A stretch of DNA of 64,000 nucleotides from Paenibacillus aceris (GCF_017874035.1 NZ_JAGGKV010000001.1:792443-856442), one strand, 5' to 3'; shown: positions 43,560 to 53,555, counted from the first letter of the stretch. Program-made: numbers and translations. The notes: generated by a model from the letters alone, not told the origin.

Positions 43560-44483
43560 TTAACGGGAACTGCCATTCGCCTTCTGCGCATCGGCCAAAT
43601 AATTGCTTCTCCGGAAGAAAAGCATCGCGAGAAGCGTGACTACGTAAGGCAGCATTTGTGTAAAATGTGTAGGCAGCGAGAAGCCCTGCAACCGGATACT
43701 AAAGGCATCCATCAAACCAAAAAGCAAGCTGGAAGCCATGACGCCAATCGGATTCGCTTGCCCCAGCATCGTGGCAACAAGCGCAATGAAGCCCCTTCCG
43801 GCGGTCATCCCTTCCGTAAACATCGTCACCTGCCCAAGTGAAAGCTGTGCGCCTGCGAGTCCGCAAAGCAGTCCGCAAATGAGTACAGCCAAATACTGCA
43901 TCCGATTCACTTTAATGCCTAAACTTTTGCTGGCAACCGGATTCTCGCCCACTGCAATCAGCCGGAACCCCAAAACAGACTTGAATAGAAAATACTGAAG
44001 GGCAAACACAAGTATGAACGCCAAGTAGACGAGCGGAGAATGACCGGAGATAATCTCGCCAATCACGGGTATATCTTTAACGAACGGAATGTTCCATTTC
44101 GGCAGTCCAATCATATTTTTATCATAGAAAGCGCCTTTAACATGGAAAATAGCTCGCAAGCAGAATGCGGTCAAACCTAAAGCCAGAAAATTAAATGATA
44201 TGCCGACTACGATGACGTTCGCTTGCAAATGAATGCTGATGTAAGCAAAAATCAATGAAAACAACATCGTTATCGCTACAGCAATGAGGACAGCAAGTAC
44301 AACATTTCCTGTGTAAAAATTGCCCACAATCGCTGAAAATGCGCCAACTAACACGAAACCTTCCAAACCCACATTAAACAAGCCGACTCTGGAGCAGATT
44401 GCGCCGCCCAATGCTGCTAGCAGGATCGGAGCCACCATACGAATCATCGAATTGAATAAAGACACATCAAGAAGATGCTGCAT
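43560..44483 (-). CDS. nupQ: Nucleoside ABC importer permease 2 (NupQ-like)
   Basis: 307 residues, eight or more membrane helices; branched-chain/ribose-type permease of BMP-dependent importers. Motifs: AALGGAICSRVGLFNVGLEG, ANVIVVGISFNFLALGLTAF, and AGAQLSLGQVTMFTEGMTAG with RGFIALVATMLG. Start ATG 44483 behind AGGAGG; overlaps nupP by 17 bp. Works with NupP, the NupO ATPase and the BMP lipoprotein to take up nucleosides. Confidence 0.88.
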   Translation of the reverse strand: MQHLLDVSLFNSMIRMVAPILLAALGGAICSRVGLFNVGLEGFVLVGAFSAIVGNFYTGNVVLAVLIAVAITMLFSLIFAYISIHLQANVIVVGISFNFLALGLTAFCLRAIFHVKGAFYDKNMIGLPKWNIPFVKDIPVIGEIISGHSPLVYLAFILVFALQYFLFKSVLGFRLIAVGENPVASKSLGIKVNRMQYLAVLICGLLCGLAGAQLSLGQVTMFTEGMTAGRGFIALVATMLGQANPIGVMASSLLFGLMDAFSIRLQGFSLPTHFTQMLPYVVTLLAMLFFRRSNYLADAQKANGSSR

Positions 44484-45534
44484 CGCCCTTGCCTCCTTTC
44501 CGTCGTTTCCACAGGGTATAACTGAACTTCGCCGTAACGAACAAGATGAGTAAGGACTGAATGACACTGGAAATCTCCAACGGAATGTTCGTATTTCGTT
44601 CAACACCCATACCGCCGGTTTGTAAAGCCGCTAGAAGAACAGCCGCCACAGCCGTACCTAGCGGATGGGCACCGGATAGCAGTGTCGCCATAATCCCCGA
44701 CCAGGCATAGCCTGGATTCGTTATCATGCCATCGGTATACCTGTACTGCATGCCCAGAACCTCGACAGCTCCGGCAAGTCCGGCAAAACCGCCACTGGCA
44801 AACATGCTTGCCAGCATCACTTTGCCTCTGTTCACGCCGCCATAACCGGCAAACAGCGGATTGTACCCCAGCATACGAATTTCATAGCCGGCTACTGTAT
44901 ATTTAATAAATAAATAGAGGAAAACGGCTAGAGCGATCGCAATAATGAAACCGCCGTGGATGCTCATCCCTTGAAATAATTTGGGCAGCCAGACCCCTTT
45001 GTCAATCATCATCGTTTGAGCAAGAGCGGCAGAGCCCGTTTTATCCTTAAACGGATAAGCAACCATATAGCCGGCGAACAGCGCCGCTATGTAATTCAGC
45101 AGCAGTGTTGTAATGATCAAGTTCATCCGGAACCTGGCATCCAGCCACCCTGCAAAAGCCGACCAAATGCCGCCGGTAACAATCCCTCCAAGTATGGCAG
45201 CCAACAATTTAAACAGCGGAGGCCCGGGCAAATAAAGAGCGATCATTGCGCTGGACAGAGCGCCCAATATCATTTGGCCTTCCGATCCCATATTGAAGAA
45301 ACCTGCACGAAAAGCGATCGACACGCCTAAACCTACCAAAATAAGCGGTGTCGCCCGAGTCAAAGTATTTGTAATGAAATAGAAATTGCCGAAAGCACCT
45401 TTCCACATTTGTGCATATGTGTCAATAATGGATCCGCCAATCAGTGAAATGGCAATCGCGCCCCCCAATAAACCGATAACAACGGCAAGCAGCGGTTGGA
45501 CCCAAGCGCTTAGAGGCAAACTTTTTTTAAGCAT
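44467..45534 (-). CDS. nupP: Nucleoside ABC importer permease 1 (NupP-like)
   Basis: 355 residues with about nine helices. Motifs of the family: ATPLILVGLGVSIAFRAGFF, NMGSEGQMILGALSSA, and AVEVLGMQYRYTDGMITNPG. Start ATG 45534 behind GGAGG at 8 bp; overlaps nupO by 8 bp. Forms the membrane channel together with NupQ. Confidence 0.88.
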   Translation of the reverse strand: MLKKSLPLSAWVQPLLAVVIGLLGGAIAISLIGGSIIDTYAQMWKGAFGNFYFITNTLTRATPLILVGLGVSIAFRAGFFNMGSEGQMILGALSSAMIALYLPGPPLFKLLAAILGGIVTGGIWSAFAGWLDARFRMNLIITTLLLNYIAALFAGYMVAYPFKDKTGSAALAQTMMIDKGVWLPKLFQGMSIHGGFIIAIALAVFLYLFIKYTVAGYEIRMLGYNPLFAGYGGVNRGKVMLASMFASGGFAGLAGAVEVLGMQYRYTDGMITNPGYAWSGIMATLLSGAHPLGTAVAAVLLAALQTGGMGVERNTNIPLEISSVIQSLLILFVTAKFSYTLWKRRKGGKGDAASS

Positions 45535-47026
45535 GAGATACTCCTCCCGCCATCCATAAGCTAATCTGCTCCTCCGTTGCATGCTCTGCAGAAATCTCTC
45601 CGGCTACTCGTCCTTCATACATAACAATAATGCGATCCGAAAGCTTCAGGATTTCCGTTAATTCGGAGGAAACCAATAATATTGCGCCCTGCTCATCCCG
45701 TTTGCGAAGCAATTCCTCATGAATGAGCTCCATAGCTCCAATATCAACGCCACGAGTGGGTTCTGCCGCAATCAGAAATGGCTGTTTCTGTGCAATTTCC
45801 CTTGCTACGATCAGCTTTTGCAAATTACCGCCGGAGAGATATTTGACTTTCGTATCTTGCGAGCCCGCTTTAATTTGAAATTGCTGAATGAAACCATTTA
45901 CCATTTGTCGAAGCTCTTTTCCTTGTAAAAATCCTTTGCTGCTTCGAGTTCTGTGATGCCCCATCGTTCCGTTATCTAACACAGTCCCCTCTTTGGCCGC
46001 GCCCCATTGGTAGCGGTCCTCAGGAACGTGTGAAAGTCCAATGTCTCTAATTTCCCGAACGGTGCATCCTTTAATACTTTTATCCAAAAGCCGAATTTCC
46101 CCACGGTCAATTAGCTGCAGTCCTGAAATAGCTTGAATGAGTTCGGATTGACCATTGCCTGAAATACCTGCAATGCCGACAATCTCACCAGCCCTAACTT
46201 GTAAACTGACCTTGTCGAGCACGGGTTTGCCTTTATCACCGATAATCGAAACATCTTTAACATCTAGAATAGTTTCACCTATTACCACATTGTTCTTGGT
46301 AGTCGGCAGCAGCTCTCTGCCCACCATTAGTTTAGATAATTGCTCTACGTCTGTGGCCTCTGCATCCAGTTGTCCCGTCACTTTCCCGTCACGCAGAACG
46401 GTAACCCGGTCGGCGATTTCCATCACCTCATGGAGCTTGTGCGTGATGATGATGAAGCTTTTGCCCTGCTCGGCCAAGCTTCTCATGATGACGAGGAGCT
46501 CCTTCGCTTCAAGCGGCGTCAACACCCCAGTAGGTTCGTCCAAAATAATAATGTCTGCTCCCTGGTACAGCACTTTCAAAATTTCAACACGCTGCTGCAT
46601 GCCAAGCGGGCAATCGGCCACCTTCTTGTACGGATCAATCGGCAAGCGATATTTTGCACACAATGCTTCGACTTGCATGACGGCTTTCTTTCGATCAAAT
46701 TTCACCCCTGATTTGGGCTCATTGCCGATCACGATATTTTCAGCGACTGTAAAAGAGGGAAACAGCATGAAGTGCTGATGCACCATACCGATTCGATGAC
46801 GAATCGCATCCGTAGGATTTGTGAAAGCAACCTCTTTGCCATCCAAAAGAATACGGCCTGCCGTAGGCTGCTCCATGCCGTACAAGATGCGCATTAGCGT
46901 TGTTTTTCCAGCTCCATTTTCCCCGACTAATGCATGAATCTCACCTTGACGCAGCGAGAAATCAACGTTTGAGTTCGCTGTTAAATTGCCATATGTTTTC
47001 GTAATTTGACGCATTTGAAGCAGCAT
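45527..47026 (-). CDS. nupO: Nucleoside ABC importer ATPase, two ABC domains (NupO-like)
   Basis: 499 residues with tandem ABC domains. Domain 1 has Walker A GENGAGKTTLMRIL, signature LGMQQRVEILKVL region and Walker B IIILDEPTGVLTP; domain 2 has the degenerate Walker A GISGNGQSELIQ, LSGGNLQKLIVAREI and LIAAEPTRGVD, as usual in RbsA/MglA-type importers. Couples ATP hydrolysis to nucleoside uptake. Confidence 0.92.
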   Translation of the reverse strand: MLLQMRQITKTYGNLTANSNVDFSLRQGEIHALVGENGAGKTTLMRILYGMEQPTAGRILLDGKEVAFTNPTDAIRHRIGMVHQHFMLFPSFTVAENIVIGNEPKSGVKFDRKKAVMQVEALCAKYRLPIDPYKKVADCPLGMQQRVEILKVLYQGADIIILDEPTGVLTPLEAKELLVIMRSLAEQGKSFIIITHKLHEVMEIADRVTVLRDGKVTGQLDAEATDVEQLSKLMVGRELLPTTKNNVVIGETILDVKDVSIIGDKGKPVLDKVSLQVRAGEIVGIAGISGNGQSELIQAISGLQLIDRGEIRLLDKSIKGCTVREIRDIGLSHVPEDRYQWGAAKEGTVLDNGTMGHHRTRSSKGFLQGKELRQMVNGFIQQFQIKAGSQDTKVKYLSGGNLQKLIVAREIAQKQPFLIAAEPTRGVDIGAMELIHEELLRKRDEQGAILLVSSELTEILKLSDRIIVMYEGRVAGEISAEHATEEQISLWMAGGVSHA

Positions 47027-47116
47027 AACGGTTTTTCGCTCCTCTGTCTAGACATGATGAAACTGCTTACGTCTCCGTAAACAGTTTCCAAGGTAGATAT
47101 AACAGGAATGTAATGA

Positions 47117-48148
47117 TTATTTGACCGGATTCTCTACTTTCACTTTTCCGGAAACGATATCTTCACGAATCGCCTTTACTTTCGTAACAACGTCTTGTCC
47201 GATAAAAGGGCTAAGCGCAGATTTGCTCTCTTTGGTTACAAATGTAAGACCAACGCCATCTTCTTTCAAGCCGTAATCTACAGAGCCAAATTTAAATGAG
47301 CCGTTTACGAAATCTTTCACAGTTTGGTAAGCTACAGCATCTGTTCCTTTTAATTGAGAAAGTACAATATGCTCCGGATCTGTTACTGTACGGTCAATAT
47401 CTTGGCCGGATGTAAAGAAGCCTTTTTCTTTCGCAGCTTCGAACACGCCCAGGTCGCCAACAGCGGAAGCAGCAGCAATGAAATCTGCCCCTTGTGAAAA
47501 TTGCGTTAACGCTAATTCTTTCGCTTTGGCCGGATCCGTGAAGCTGCCTACATAGTTAACAATGAATTTGGCATTCGGGTTCGTTGCTTTCAAACCTTCT
47601 TGGAAACCAACCGTATACTTCTTAATGAGCGGGATATCAAGAGCTGCGACCATCCCTACCACATTCTTCTTAGTCGCTAGACCTGCCGCTGCACCCAGCA
47701 AGTAGGAAGCTTCATGCTCACGGAATACAACACTGCGAACGTTAGGAAGATCAACGACCGTATCAATAATTGCGAAAGATTTCTTCGGATTTTCAGCGGC
47801 TACTTTTTTCAGTGCGTCTTCGGACTCGAATGAGCTTGTAATGATCAGATCATAATTATCAGCAACGGCAGCGCGTAAATTTTGCTCAATTGCGCTTGCA
47901 TCCGTGGATTCTACCGTTTTGACAGTAATACCAAACTCTTTCCCCGCTTTTTTAACACCTTCATCCTCTTGAGCGAAGAATGGGTTCAAACCAATTTTCT
48001 CTGGTGTAATAAGAATGACTTTCTTATCTGACTTAGCGGCAGCTGCTTGCGTAGCTTCAGCATTTGGTGCTGCTGTGTCTGTCTTTGCAGTTGCGCAGCC
48101 TGTTAATAGCACAGAAACGGCAAACATGGAAATTAACGCTTTCTTCAT
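47117..48148 (-). CDS. nupN: BMP-family nucleoside-binding lipoprotein (NupN-like)
   Basis: 343 residues. Lipoprotein signal with lipobox LLTGC (MKKALISMFAVSVLLTGCAT), linker rich in Ala/Thr, and a BMP (basic membrane protein/Med-like) domain: KKVILITPEKIGLNPFFAQE, DLIITSSFESEDALKKVAAE, GMVAALDIPLIKKYTVGFQEG. Captures nucleosides outside the cell for NupOPQ. It heads the six-gene operon, which runs to 42145. Start behind GGGGAGAG. A sigma-A promoter is visible upstream. Confidence 0.9.
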   Translation of the reverse strand: MKKALISMFAVSVLLTGCATAKTDTAAPNAEATQAAAAKSDKKVILITPEKIGLNPFFAQEDEGVKKAGKEFGITVKTVESTDASAIEQNLRAAVADNYDLIITSSFESEDALKKVAAENPKKSFAIIDTVVDLPNVRSVVFREHEASYLLGAAAGLATKKNVVGMVAALDIPLIKKYTVGFQEGLKATNPNAKFIVNYVGSFTDPAKAKELALTQFSQGADFIAAASAVGDLGVFEAAKEKGFFTSGQDIDRTVTDPEHIVLSQLKGTDAVAYQTVKDFVNGSFKFGSVDYGLKEDGVGLTFVTKESKSALSPFIGQDVVTKVKAIREDIVSGKVKVENPVK

Positions 48149-48202
48149 TTGTGTATCTCTCCCCTGGTGATTATGTATTTTCTATCAACGATTCTTTCAT
48201 AT

Positions 48203-48231
48203 ATCCTACTAAATAACTCGGATTTAGTCAA
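48203..48231 (-). promoter_or_regulatory. Promoter of the nucleoside uptake operon
   Basis: On the complement, TTGACT (48231-48226) and TAGGAT (48208-48203) are separated by 17 bp, about 55 bp before the lipoprotein start. I looked for a purine riboswitch here and found none. Confidence 0.6.
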
Positions 48232-48327
48232 AGTATTTTTTTATTCGACAAAACCAAACGATTTTCCTTCGAAATATACGGGAACCTTGTCGGTTATTAT
48301 ACTATATTGTCAAATGACATGCCATAT

Positions 48328-48360
48328 AAAAAAGCTAGCCTCCTCATATGGAGACTAGCT
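48328..48360 (-). terminator. Intrinsic terminator of comFB
   Basis: On the complement, GCTAGTCTCC and GGAGGCTAGC pair around ATATGA and are followed by TTTTTT. Confidence 0.85.
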
Positions 48361-48377
48361 TCATTGTTCACGAAATG

Positions 48378-48650
48378 CTATACCTCATGATGCTGATGAT
48401 CAGCAACAATGTGGGCAGCTTCCATTAATTCACGCATGACATCGGACTGCAGCTGCGGATTAATGTATAAGCCTTTTACAAATAAAGCGCCCTTCTCACT
48501 TGACGTATATCTAGGCTGAATTTTGTTTAAAACCAAAGCAAGTATATCATCTTTACACTTATTGCAAGCGCATTTCAATTCGTAATTTTTCTGAAACTCA
48601 TCAAACATATTGACGACAATCGTTTCCATAGCATTAAACACTGGCATCGG
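48378..48650 (-). CDS. comFB: Late competence protein ComFB family
   Basis: 90 residues. Family pattern: NAMETIVVNMFDEFQKNYEL, then CACNKCKDDILALVLNKIQP and RYTSSEKGALFVKG, including the Cys cluster. In Bacillus subtilis comFB lies between comFA and comFC; here it stands alone, as in many Bacillota, and recent work links ComFB proteins to cyclic di-nucleotide binding, so a competence role is not assured. The start chosen is ATG 48650 behind AGGAG; a longer frame lacks a ribosome site. Confidence 0.85.
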   Translation of the reverse strand, partial: PMPVFNAMETIVVNMFDEFQKNYELKCACNKCKDDILALVLNKIQPRYTSSEKGALFVKGLYINPQLQSDVMRELMEAAHIVADHQHHEV

Positions 48651-48852
48651 AGTTAGCTCCTTCTCTATTTTAACTATATGTCTATTATAACGTATAAACA
48701 CATAATCAAAAAGTGCTCAAAGACTACAAATCTAGCAAGAGTATGGTACGATAGTTCCAGTATATGCTTGATTTAGAGACTCTCGGACTCAAAAGTCTAG
48801 ACTGCTCCGAATCCTATACAGTTATAAATAAATCAGTCATAGGGGTTAGATC

Positions 48853-49356
48853 ATGCTGCAAAAAACACATAGTATTGCCGGATTCATTTCGGCAGAACTC
48901 GTACTCGCTTATCAAGAGGTAAGCTTTTTTTCGTGGGACACGGCCGGAGCGCTACTGCTAGGCTGCTTGGCAGGTACGCTGGCCGATGTCGACAAACCGG
49001 GCTCTACCATGGCTAAGGTTCTGTTCCCGTTATCAGCGCTGCTTCGAATCTTGAAAGTGCGACATCGGACGCTTACGCATTCGCTTGTCTTTATGCTGCT
49101 GATCATGATGATCTCACTGCCGATGTCACCCTTGTACTTCTGGGTTTTCATAGTGGCTTATGCGTCGCATCCTCTGATTGATTTGCTCAATGATCGAGGC
49201 ATTCAATTATTATGGCCGCTCCCTATGAAAATACGTCTGCTGCCTAAATTCATAGCTATCGATACAGGTTCTGCCAGTGAAACCGTATTTCGTTGGCTGC
49301 TTTTAGCCGTTAGCTTACTGATTCCATTTATGCTTTACGTCTACCCGGCTCTCTAA
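48853..49356 (+). CDS. Membrane-bound metal-dependent hydrolase (YdjM/YvsG type)
   Basis: 167 residues, four to five membrane helices. Family motifs: HSIAGFISAELVLA at the N-terminus, LAGTLADVDKPGS with the metal-binding Asp pair, VRHRTLTHSLVF with the conserved His residues, and YASHPLIDLLNDRG. Substrate unknown; E. coli YdjM is SOS-induced, but I see no LexA/DinR box upstream here. The ATG lies in a weak ribosome context (AGGGGTTAGATC). Confidence 0.85.
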   Translation: MLQKTHSIAGFISAELVLAYQEVSFFSWDTAGALLLGCLAGTLADVDKPGSTMAKVLFPLSALLRILKVRHRTLTHSLVFMLLIMMISLPMSPLYFWVFIVAYASHPLIDLLNDRGIQLLWPLPMKIRLLPKFIAIDTGSASETVFRWLLLAVSLLIPFMLYVYPAL

Positions 49357-49392
49357 ATGCATTCAGCAAATCCCCTCCTAGTTACTCTTCTG

Positions 49393-49436
49393 AAAAAAGA
49401 ACCCCTTCCCTTCTGCCTAAACAGAAAGGAAGGGGC
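49393..49436 (-). terminator. Intrinsic terminator of the Spo0B-type kinase gene
   Basis: On the complement, GTGCCCCTTCCTTTCTG and CAGAAGGGAAGGGGTTC form a long stem around TTTAGG, followed by TTTTTT. Confidence 0.85.
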
Positions 49437-49443
49437 ACCGCGA

Positions 49444-51195
49444 TTACTGCATTGGAATCGATATTTGAAAACAAATCCACCCATCTTCCACAGACACTTC
49501 GATTGTCCCTTTATAATGCTCGATCCGTTCTTTTACAACCGATAAACCTAATCCTTGATGCTCCCCGTCAACTTTGGTGCTGTAGCCGATGGTGAACATG
49601 GAACTGTAATCTTCGACTTCGAAATCCGGTTGAACCGGATTAGACACGGAAATCGTTACTTGATTCGACTCCGACCATCCGTTCACGATAACCTCGCGCT
49701 CACCTGGCGGGAATTTATTGACCTCGTCAAAGGCATTATCGATCAAATTCCCGATAATTTTCACGATATCAACGGATTTCACACCTAAGGATAAGCCATC
49801 AAGACCAGTAAATTCATAGTGGAAATCGATTTTGGTTCTCATAGCTAGCGCATACTTCGCTTGAATCAATGCTGCGATCGCCGGATGGCCAATTCGAATA
49901 ATATCGTTGACTTCATTGATTTCTTCCAGTAATTCCTTCATATATTTCATTTGGTCTTCTTTTTTGCCATTTGCAAGCAGCGCATACATCGTTTGCACAT
50001 GATTCAGGAAATCATGCCGTTGGCTGCGAATCGTAGCAAACATCAGATCCACATTTTGAATGTACAGCTCTTGGGTGGTTTGAACCGCGGTTTCACGGCT
50101 TTTGGTCATAAATCGGAATACAAAATAAATAAATACGCAGCTAAAAACAGTAAACAATACAACGATAAGCAAGAGCTGAACAAGCTGTTTGTTTAGCGTC
50201 TGCTGAATGGACTGATAGTCCGAAGTAATTGAAATGACATAGGGAACTTCCCTTTGCACTTCGGTCAATTTGTTTTTGACAGGAACGTAGACGAATGTTT
50301 TGAGGATGGGTTTACCATTCCAGTCTTCCACAACGCTAACCGGCTTATTGTTTTCAATGGATTGCTTATAATACATCAAATCTTTGGCACTCGAAATGTT
50401 GTACGTACCGAACAGCAGAGGCCGGTCATAGACTGAAATGAAAGTCGAACCGTCACTGCCTTTGTATTCAATTGGTTTCGTACCAAACGTAATCCCATGC
50501 AGACCCGAAATTTCCAAAATATCCGGATTAGCTGCCAGCGTTTTTCTAACTACCGTATCTGCACCGACGATCTCTTTAAATCTTTGAATTTTAGCAGCAT
50601 TCACAAACACACAAATAATATAGTTGGTTGAACCATTATAATAATAGCCAAATTTACTAACATTGCTCGAGCCTGAAGCTGGAACCTCATAAATGCCAGA
50701 CCAGAAATTGTGCAGCTTCTGCCCTTCAGGTATCGTGACCTGGTGATTCGTCATCAATTGATTGAAAGCCGTAAACCAGTAGCCGAAAGGGATTGTACTT
50801 GTAATCTGAAGTTCTTTGGGCTCAGAAGACTTGCCTACCATGATATCGTCGCCTTTGCCGCTGCGCTTCATCAAGGAAAATCCATCGACTCCCGCTTGCT
50901 TGGCAAGCTGAACCAATTGTTCATTGGTTACCTTGTCGATATCCGGGTCAAGCTTGCTCTCGGCAAACAGTGCGACAGAACGCAAATTTTCACCGACTAA
51001 ATCTTCCACGAAGAAAGATCCTTCCTCTGACTGCTCAATCGAAGTTCGAATTTGATTGGCTGTTGATTCCATCCTCACCGACAAGGCTTCCGTCAGCAAT
51101 GATTTCGTATACCAGTAATACGAGGTATTATTCGTCACCAATAATAAGATGACAATAATAAAGGTGATGTAGATGACTTTGGTGTTTATTCTCAT
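49444..51195 (-). CDS. Membrane sensor histidine kinase with Spo0B-type H-box
   Basis: About 583 residues. Helix 1 at 7-28, a 320-residue extracellular sensor region, helix 2 near 341-363, then the H-box SQRHDFLNHVQTMYALL (His near 394) of the Spo0B/CitA-like class and an ATPase with NLIDNAFDEV and HQGLGLSVVKERIEH. The start is placed at the ATG 51195; ribosome sites are weak here and a GTG four codons upstream is possible. No response regulator is adjacent, so its partner must be encoded elsewhere. The ligand is unknown. Confidence 0.83.
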   Translation of the reverse strand: MRINTKVIYITFIIVILLLVTNNTSYYWYTKSLLTEALSVRMESTANQIRTSIEQSEEGSFFVEDLVGENLRSVALFAESKLDPDIDKVTNEQLVQLAKQAGVDGFSLMKRSGKGDDIMVGKSSEPKELQITSTIPFGYWFTAFNQLMTNHQVTIPEGQKLHNFWSGIYEVPASGSSNVSKFGYYYNGSTNYIICVFVNAAKIQRFKEIVGADTVVRKTLAANPDILEISGLHGITFGTKPIEYKGSDGSTFISVYDRPLLFGTYNISSAKDLMYYKQSIENNKPVSVVEDWNGKPILKTFVYVPVKNKLTEVQREVPYVISITSDYQSIQQTLNKQLVQLLLIVVLFTVFSCVFIYFVFRFMTKSRETAVQTTQELYIQNVDLMFATIRSQRHDFLNHVQTMYALLANGKKEDQMKYMKELLEEINEVNDIIRIGHPAIAALIQAKYALAMRTKIDFHYEFTGLDGLSLGVKSVDIVKIIGNLIDNAFDEVNKFPPGEREVIVNGWSESNQVTISVSNPVQPDFEVEDYSSMFTIGYSTKVDGEHQGLGLSVVKERIEHYKGTIEVSVEDGWICFQISIPMQ

Positions 51196-51380
51196 GAAGA
51201 TGTTCACACTTTCTATATGGTGTAAAGTGAATATTACAAAGTTGACACTATGTACAACTCGGTTTTGGACACAAATCGAAAACATTATGCCTCTTTCAGT
51301 AGTATAGTAGGATAGGAAAGCGTTGTCTATCAATTAATCTACAAGCTTTTTAACCTTTGGTAAGACAGGCGAACAAATAA

Positions 51381-51420
51381 GAAAATGCAGTCCGCTTCCT
51401 CGCAGGAATCGGGCTGCATT
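51381..51420 (-). terminator. Intrinsic terminator of the SH3-like secreted protein gene
   Basis: On the complement, AATGCAGCCCGATTCCT and AGGAAGCGGACTGCATT form an imperfect stem and are followed by TTCTTATT. Confidence 0.75.
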
Positions 51421-51425
51421 ATGAT

Positions 51426-53402
51426 TTACCGGGCGGTTACTTCCAAGCTTTTTTTCCATATGATTCTTTCGCCAATTCGAACGACAACGCTAACTTGATG
51501 AGTGCCTGCAGCTAACGGGCGGGATGCTTTCAAACTAAACAGCATGACGGCTGCGCTATTATCCGGTTGATTCACGATTCCTTTGTACTCCGATATTCCG
51601 CCTCGGTCACCGTTCTCTTCAATCGTTATTTGAAGCGGCATTTGTCCGGCATCATAATCTTCTCTGGAGGTCCAGTCCTCCACGAAAGCCTGCACCTCCA
51701 GCTGCCCGCCTTTCACTTGTGCCTGGACTTCATTCAACGTGACGTTATAGTATTTCTCAAATAACGTATATTCATTTCCTGCAAATACCTGCGTGAGTCC
51801 AAATAGGGCCACTACATCTTTTACATTCAAATAAAGCCCCTCGCCCGTTTGCTGTCCGGGCTCCGAAAGCTGAATGCTTTGGCCTCCGCCGTCCTGCCAA
51901 TGAACCTGTGCATAGCTTTGGCCCACTTGCAAATCAAAGGAATAATCCCCTTTGGTGAAAGTAACCGTATCCTTATCCGGCTGCCGATTGATTTTATATT
52001 GATATTTATCGGCTAGTTGGACCACGTCCAGGTAGGATTTACCCTCTTCCGTGTATCCGATTCGCTCACCTGTGTACAGTTGCAAACCATCTTTGGCAGC
52101 AGGCGCAATGCCGACACCGTTCGTACCCGCCTTTGCCACGTAAGCGACTGTTGATGAATCCTGATCCTCTATGGTATCCTGCGTGCTGCTCCAGTACGGG
52201 ACCCACCCCGATCGGTTATCAACGCTAACTTTCAACCACATAGACCCGCCGTTTGGCGGATTCCAAGCCTCTGTTACATCTACAGTCTGATTGCGCAGCA
52301 GCAATGTCGTGTCTTTAAACGGCACCTCCGGATAATGCTGCAGCTCTTTTTGATCCTTAATCGCAACCTTCCAATGTACAGGTACCGCGGACTCCGGTTC
52401 GCCGACCAGCTTGTTAACCCACCCCGATCCTTTCGATGAACGCACGTGGTACCAAGTGCTGTTGTGCCAAATTTCATAAGGGCCTCTCCCCGTCCATAAA
52501 GGCTCAACAATTTTCTCAAACACAGTGACGGTTTCATCTTTAAGCACGGCATCTTCCTTCGTCAATCCCCCAAACACTGTGGAGAAAAGCGGTGTCTCAT
52601 GCACAATCTTCAATGTCTCATCCGCTGGAAGGATTGCAACGCCTTTGTCACGCGTCCATACGGTCCCTTGACCTGTCTGCACTTCGAAAGCACGATCATA
52701 AATCGTGGTAAATTCGGCCACAATGGGGAAATCGCCATCTTTCGCGTTCGACCAATCTTGCTGCTGCTGCCCCACCCCCATGGCTGTTCCAAGCTCGCTT
52801 TTGGATGGCAGATTATAGTAATGCGCTTTGCGCTCAACCTTCTGAACCGTACCGATTTGCTTAACCGGAATATGCACCCAAAGATCGCCTAACCAGCTCG
52901 TATGGATTTGAATCCATGTTTTGCTGCCGGGATCGTTAGTATAGAACCATTGTTTGGCAGCGTTCCTTACTTCAACCTCCTGCGGTGATAAAGCAGCAAC
53001 GGCCCCGCCTTTTGTACTCTGACTGCGATATAGGGGTGTTTCCTCTAAAAGCGTGATGCGTTCCGGCGGCGCGATATCGATTTCCCAAGGCTTCGGCCTG
53101 ATCCATCTCGGCCCGAACATCGTTTCGATTTTCCAAGTCGCCTCGCCGATCGACCAGGCGCTTTGCGTCTCCAGCACATGCACCTCCTGCGGGGCAAATG
53201 TGCCTTCCGGTATGGCGTTGTATGTATCCGCCTCCGCATAATAAGGGGTGTCTGCCAGCAGCTCGATCACGGCAGGAAAGCGAAGCCCTTCCGGGGCATA
53301 AGAGCCGCCGTAAATCGTTTCTGCACCCGCCTGCGGCAGCAAGCCGCCTAAGCCTAATGCTGCGGCAAAAATCGTGAGGGTGAACAGCTTCATTTTCATC
53401 AT
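51426..53402 (-). CDS. Secreted protein with SH3-like repeats and copper amine oxidase-type domain
   Basis: About 658 residues. Signal peptide MKLFTLTIFAAALGLGGLLP with cleavage after AGA. The mature part has at least four SH3-like units recognisable by repeats of the kind LL(E/A)xTPLY, W-xG-x-WV and W(I/V)(H/R), such as SKTWIQIHTSWLGDLWVHIP and GSGWVNKLVGEP, then a Cu_amine_oxidN1-like region (YTGERIGYTEEGKSYLDVVQ, LYLNVKDVVALFGL) and a C-terminal beta domain. Probably a cell-wall-associated protein. The start has no strong ribosome site, so the first few codons are uncertain. Confidence 0.75.
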   Translation of the reverse strand: MMKMKLFTLTIFAAALGLGGLLPQAGAETIYGGSYAPEGLRFPAVIELLADTPYYAEADTYNAIPEGTFAPQEVHVLETQSAWSIGEATWKIETMFGPRWIRPKPWEIDIAPPERITLLEETPLYRSQSTKGGAVAALSPQEVEVRNAAKQWFYTNDPGSKTWIQIHTSWLGDLWVHIPVKQIGTVQKVERKAHYYNLPSKSELGTAMGVGQQQQDWSNAKDGDFPIVAEFTTIYDRAFEVQTGQGTVWTRDKGVAILPADETLKIVHETPLFSTVFGGLTKEDAVLKDETVTVFEKIVEPLWTGRGPYEIWHNSTWYHVRSSKGSGWVNKLVGEPESAVPVHWKVAIKDQKELQHYPEVPFKDTTLLLRNQTVDVTEAWNPPNGGSMWLKVSVDNRSGWVPYWSSTQDTIEDQDSSTVAYVAKAGTNGVGIAPAAKDGLQLYTGERIGYTEEGKSYLDVVQLADKYQYKINRQPDKDTVTFTKGDYSFDLQVGQSYAQVHWQDGGGQSIQLSEPGQQTGEGLYLNVKDVVALFGLTQVFAGNEYTLFEKYYNVTLNEVQAQVKGGQLEVQAFVEDWTSREDYDAGQMPLQITIEENGDRGGISEYKGIVNQPDNSAAVMLFSLKASRPLAAGTHQVSVVVRIGERIIWKKSLEVTAR

Positions 53403-53555
53403 AATGAACAAATCACATCCCACATCCATATTAAGGAAAAACCTTCCATTATGTAGACGCGCAACCTGCCTCTAAAGTTGCTTTCTCCATTTACTTTACT
53501 TGCCCCCGCTACTTTAGTACTATAACAAGTATCGAATACATGAGGAGCTGTAAAC

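Noticed and set aside
48149..48327. Purine riboswitch before the nucleoside operon
   Set aside because: No conserved junction or P2/P3 loop sequence is visible; the leader is too short after the predicted promoter.
48702..48852. LexA/DinR box before the YdjM-like gene
   Set aside because: No GAAC-N4-GTTC or close variant was found.
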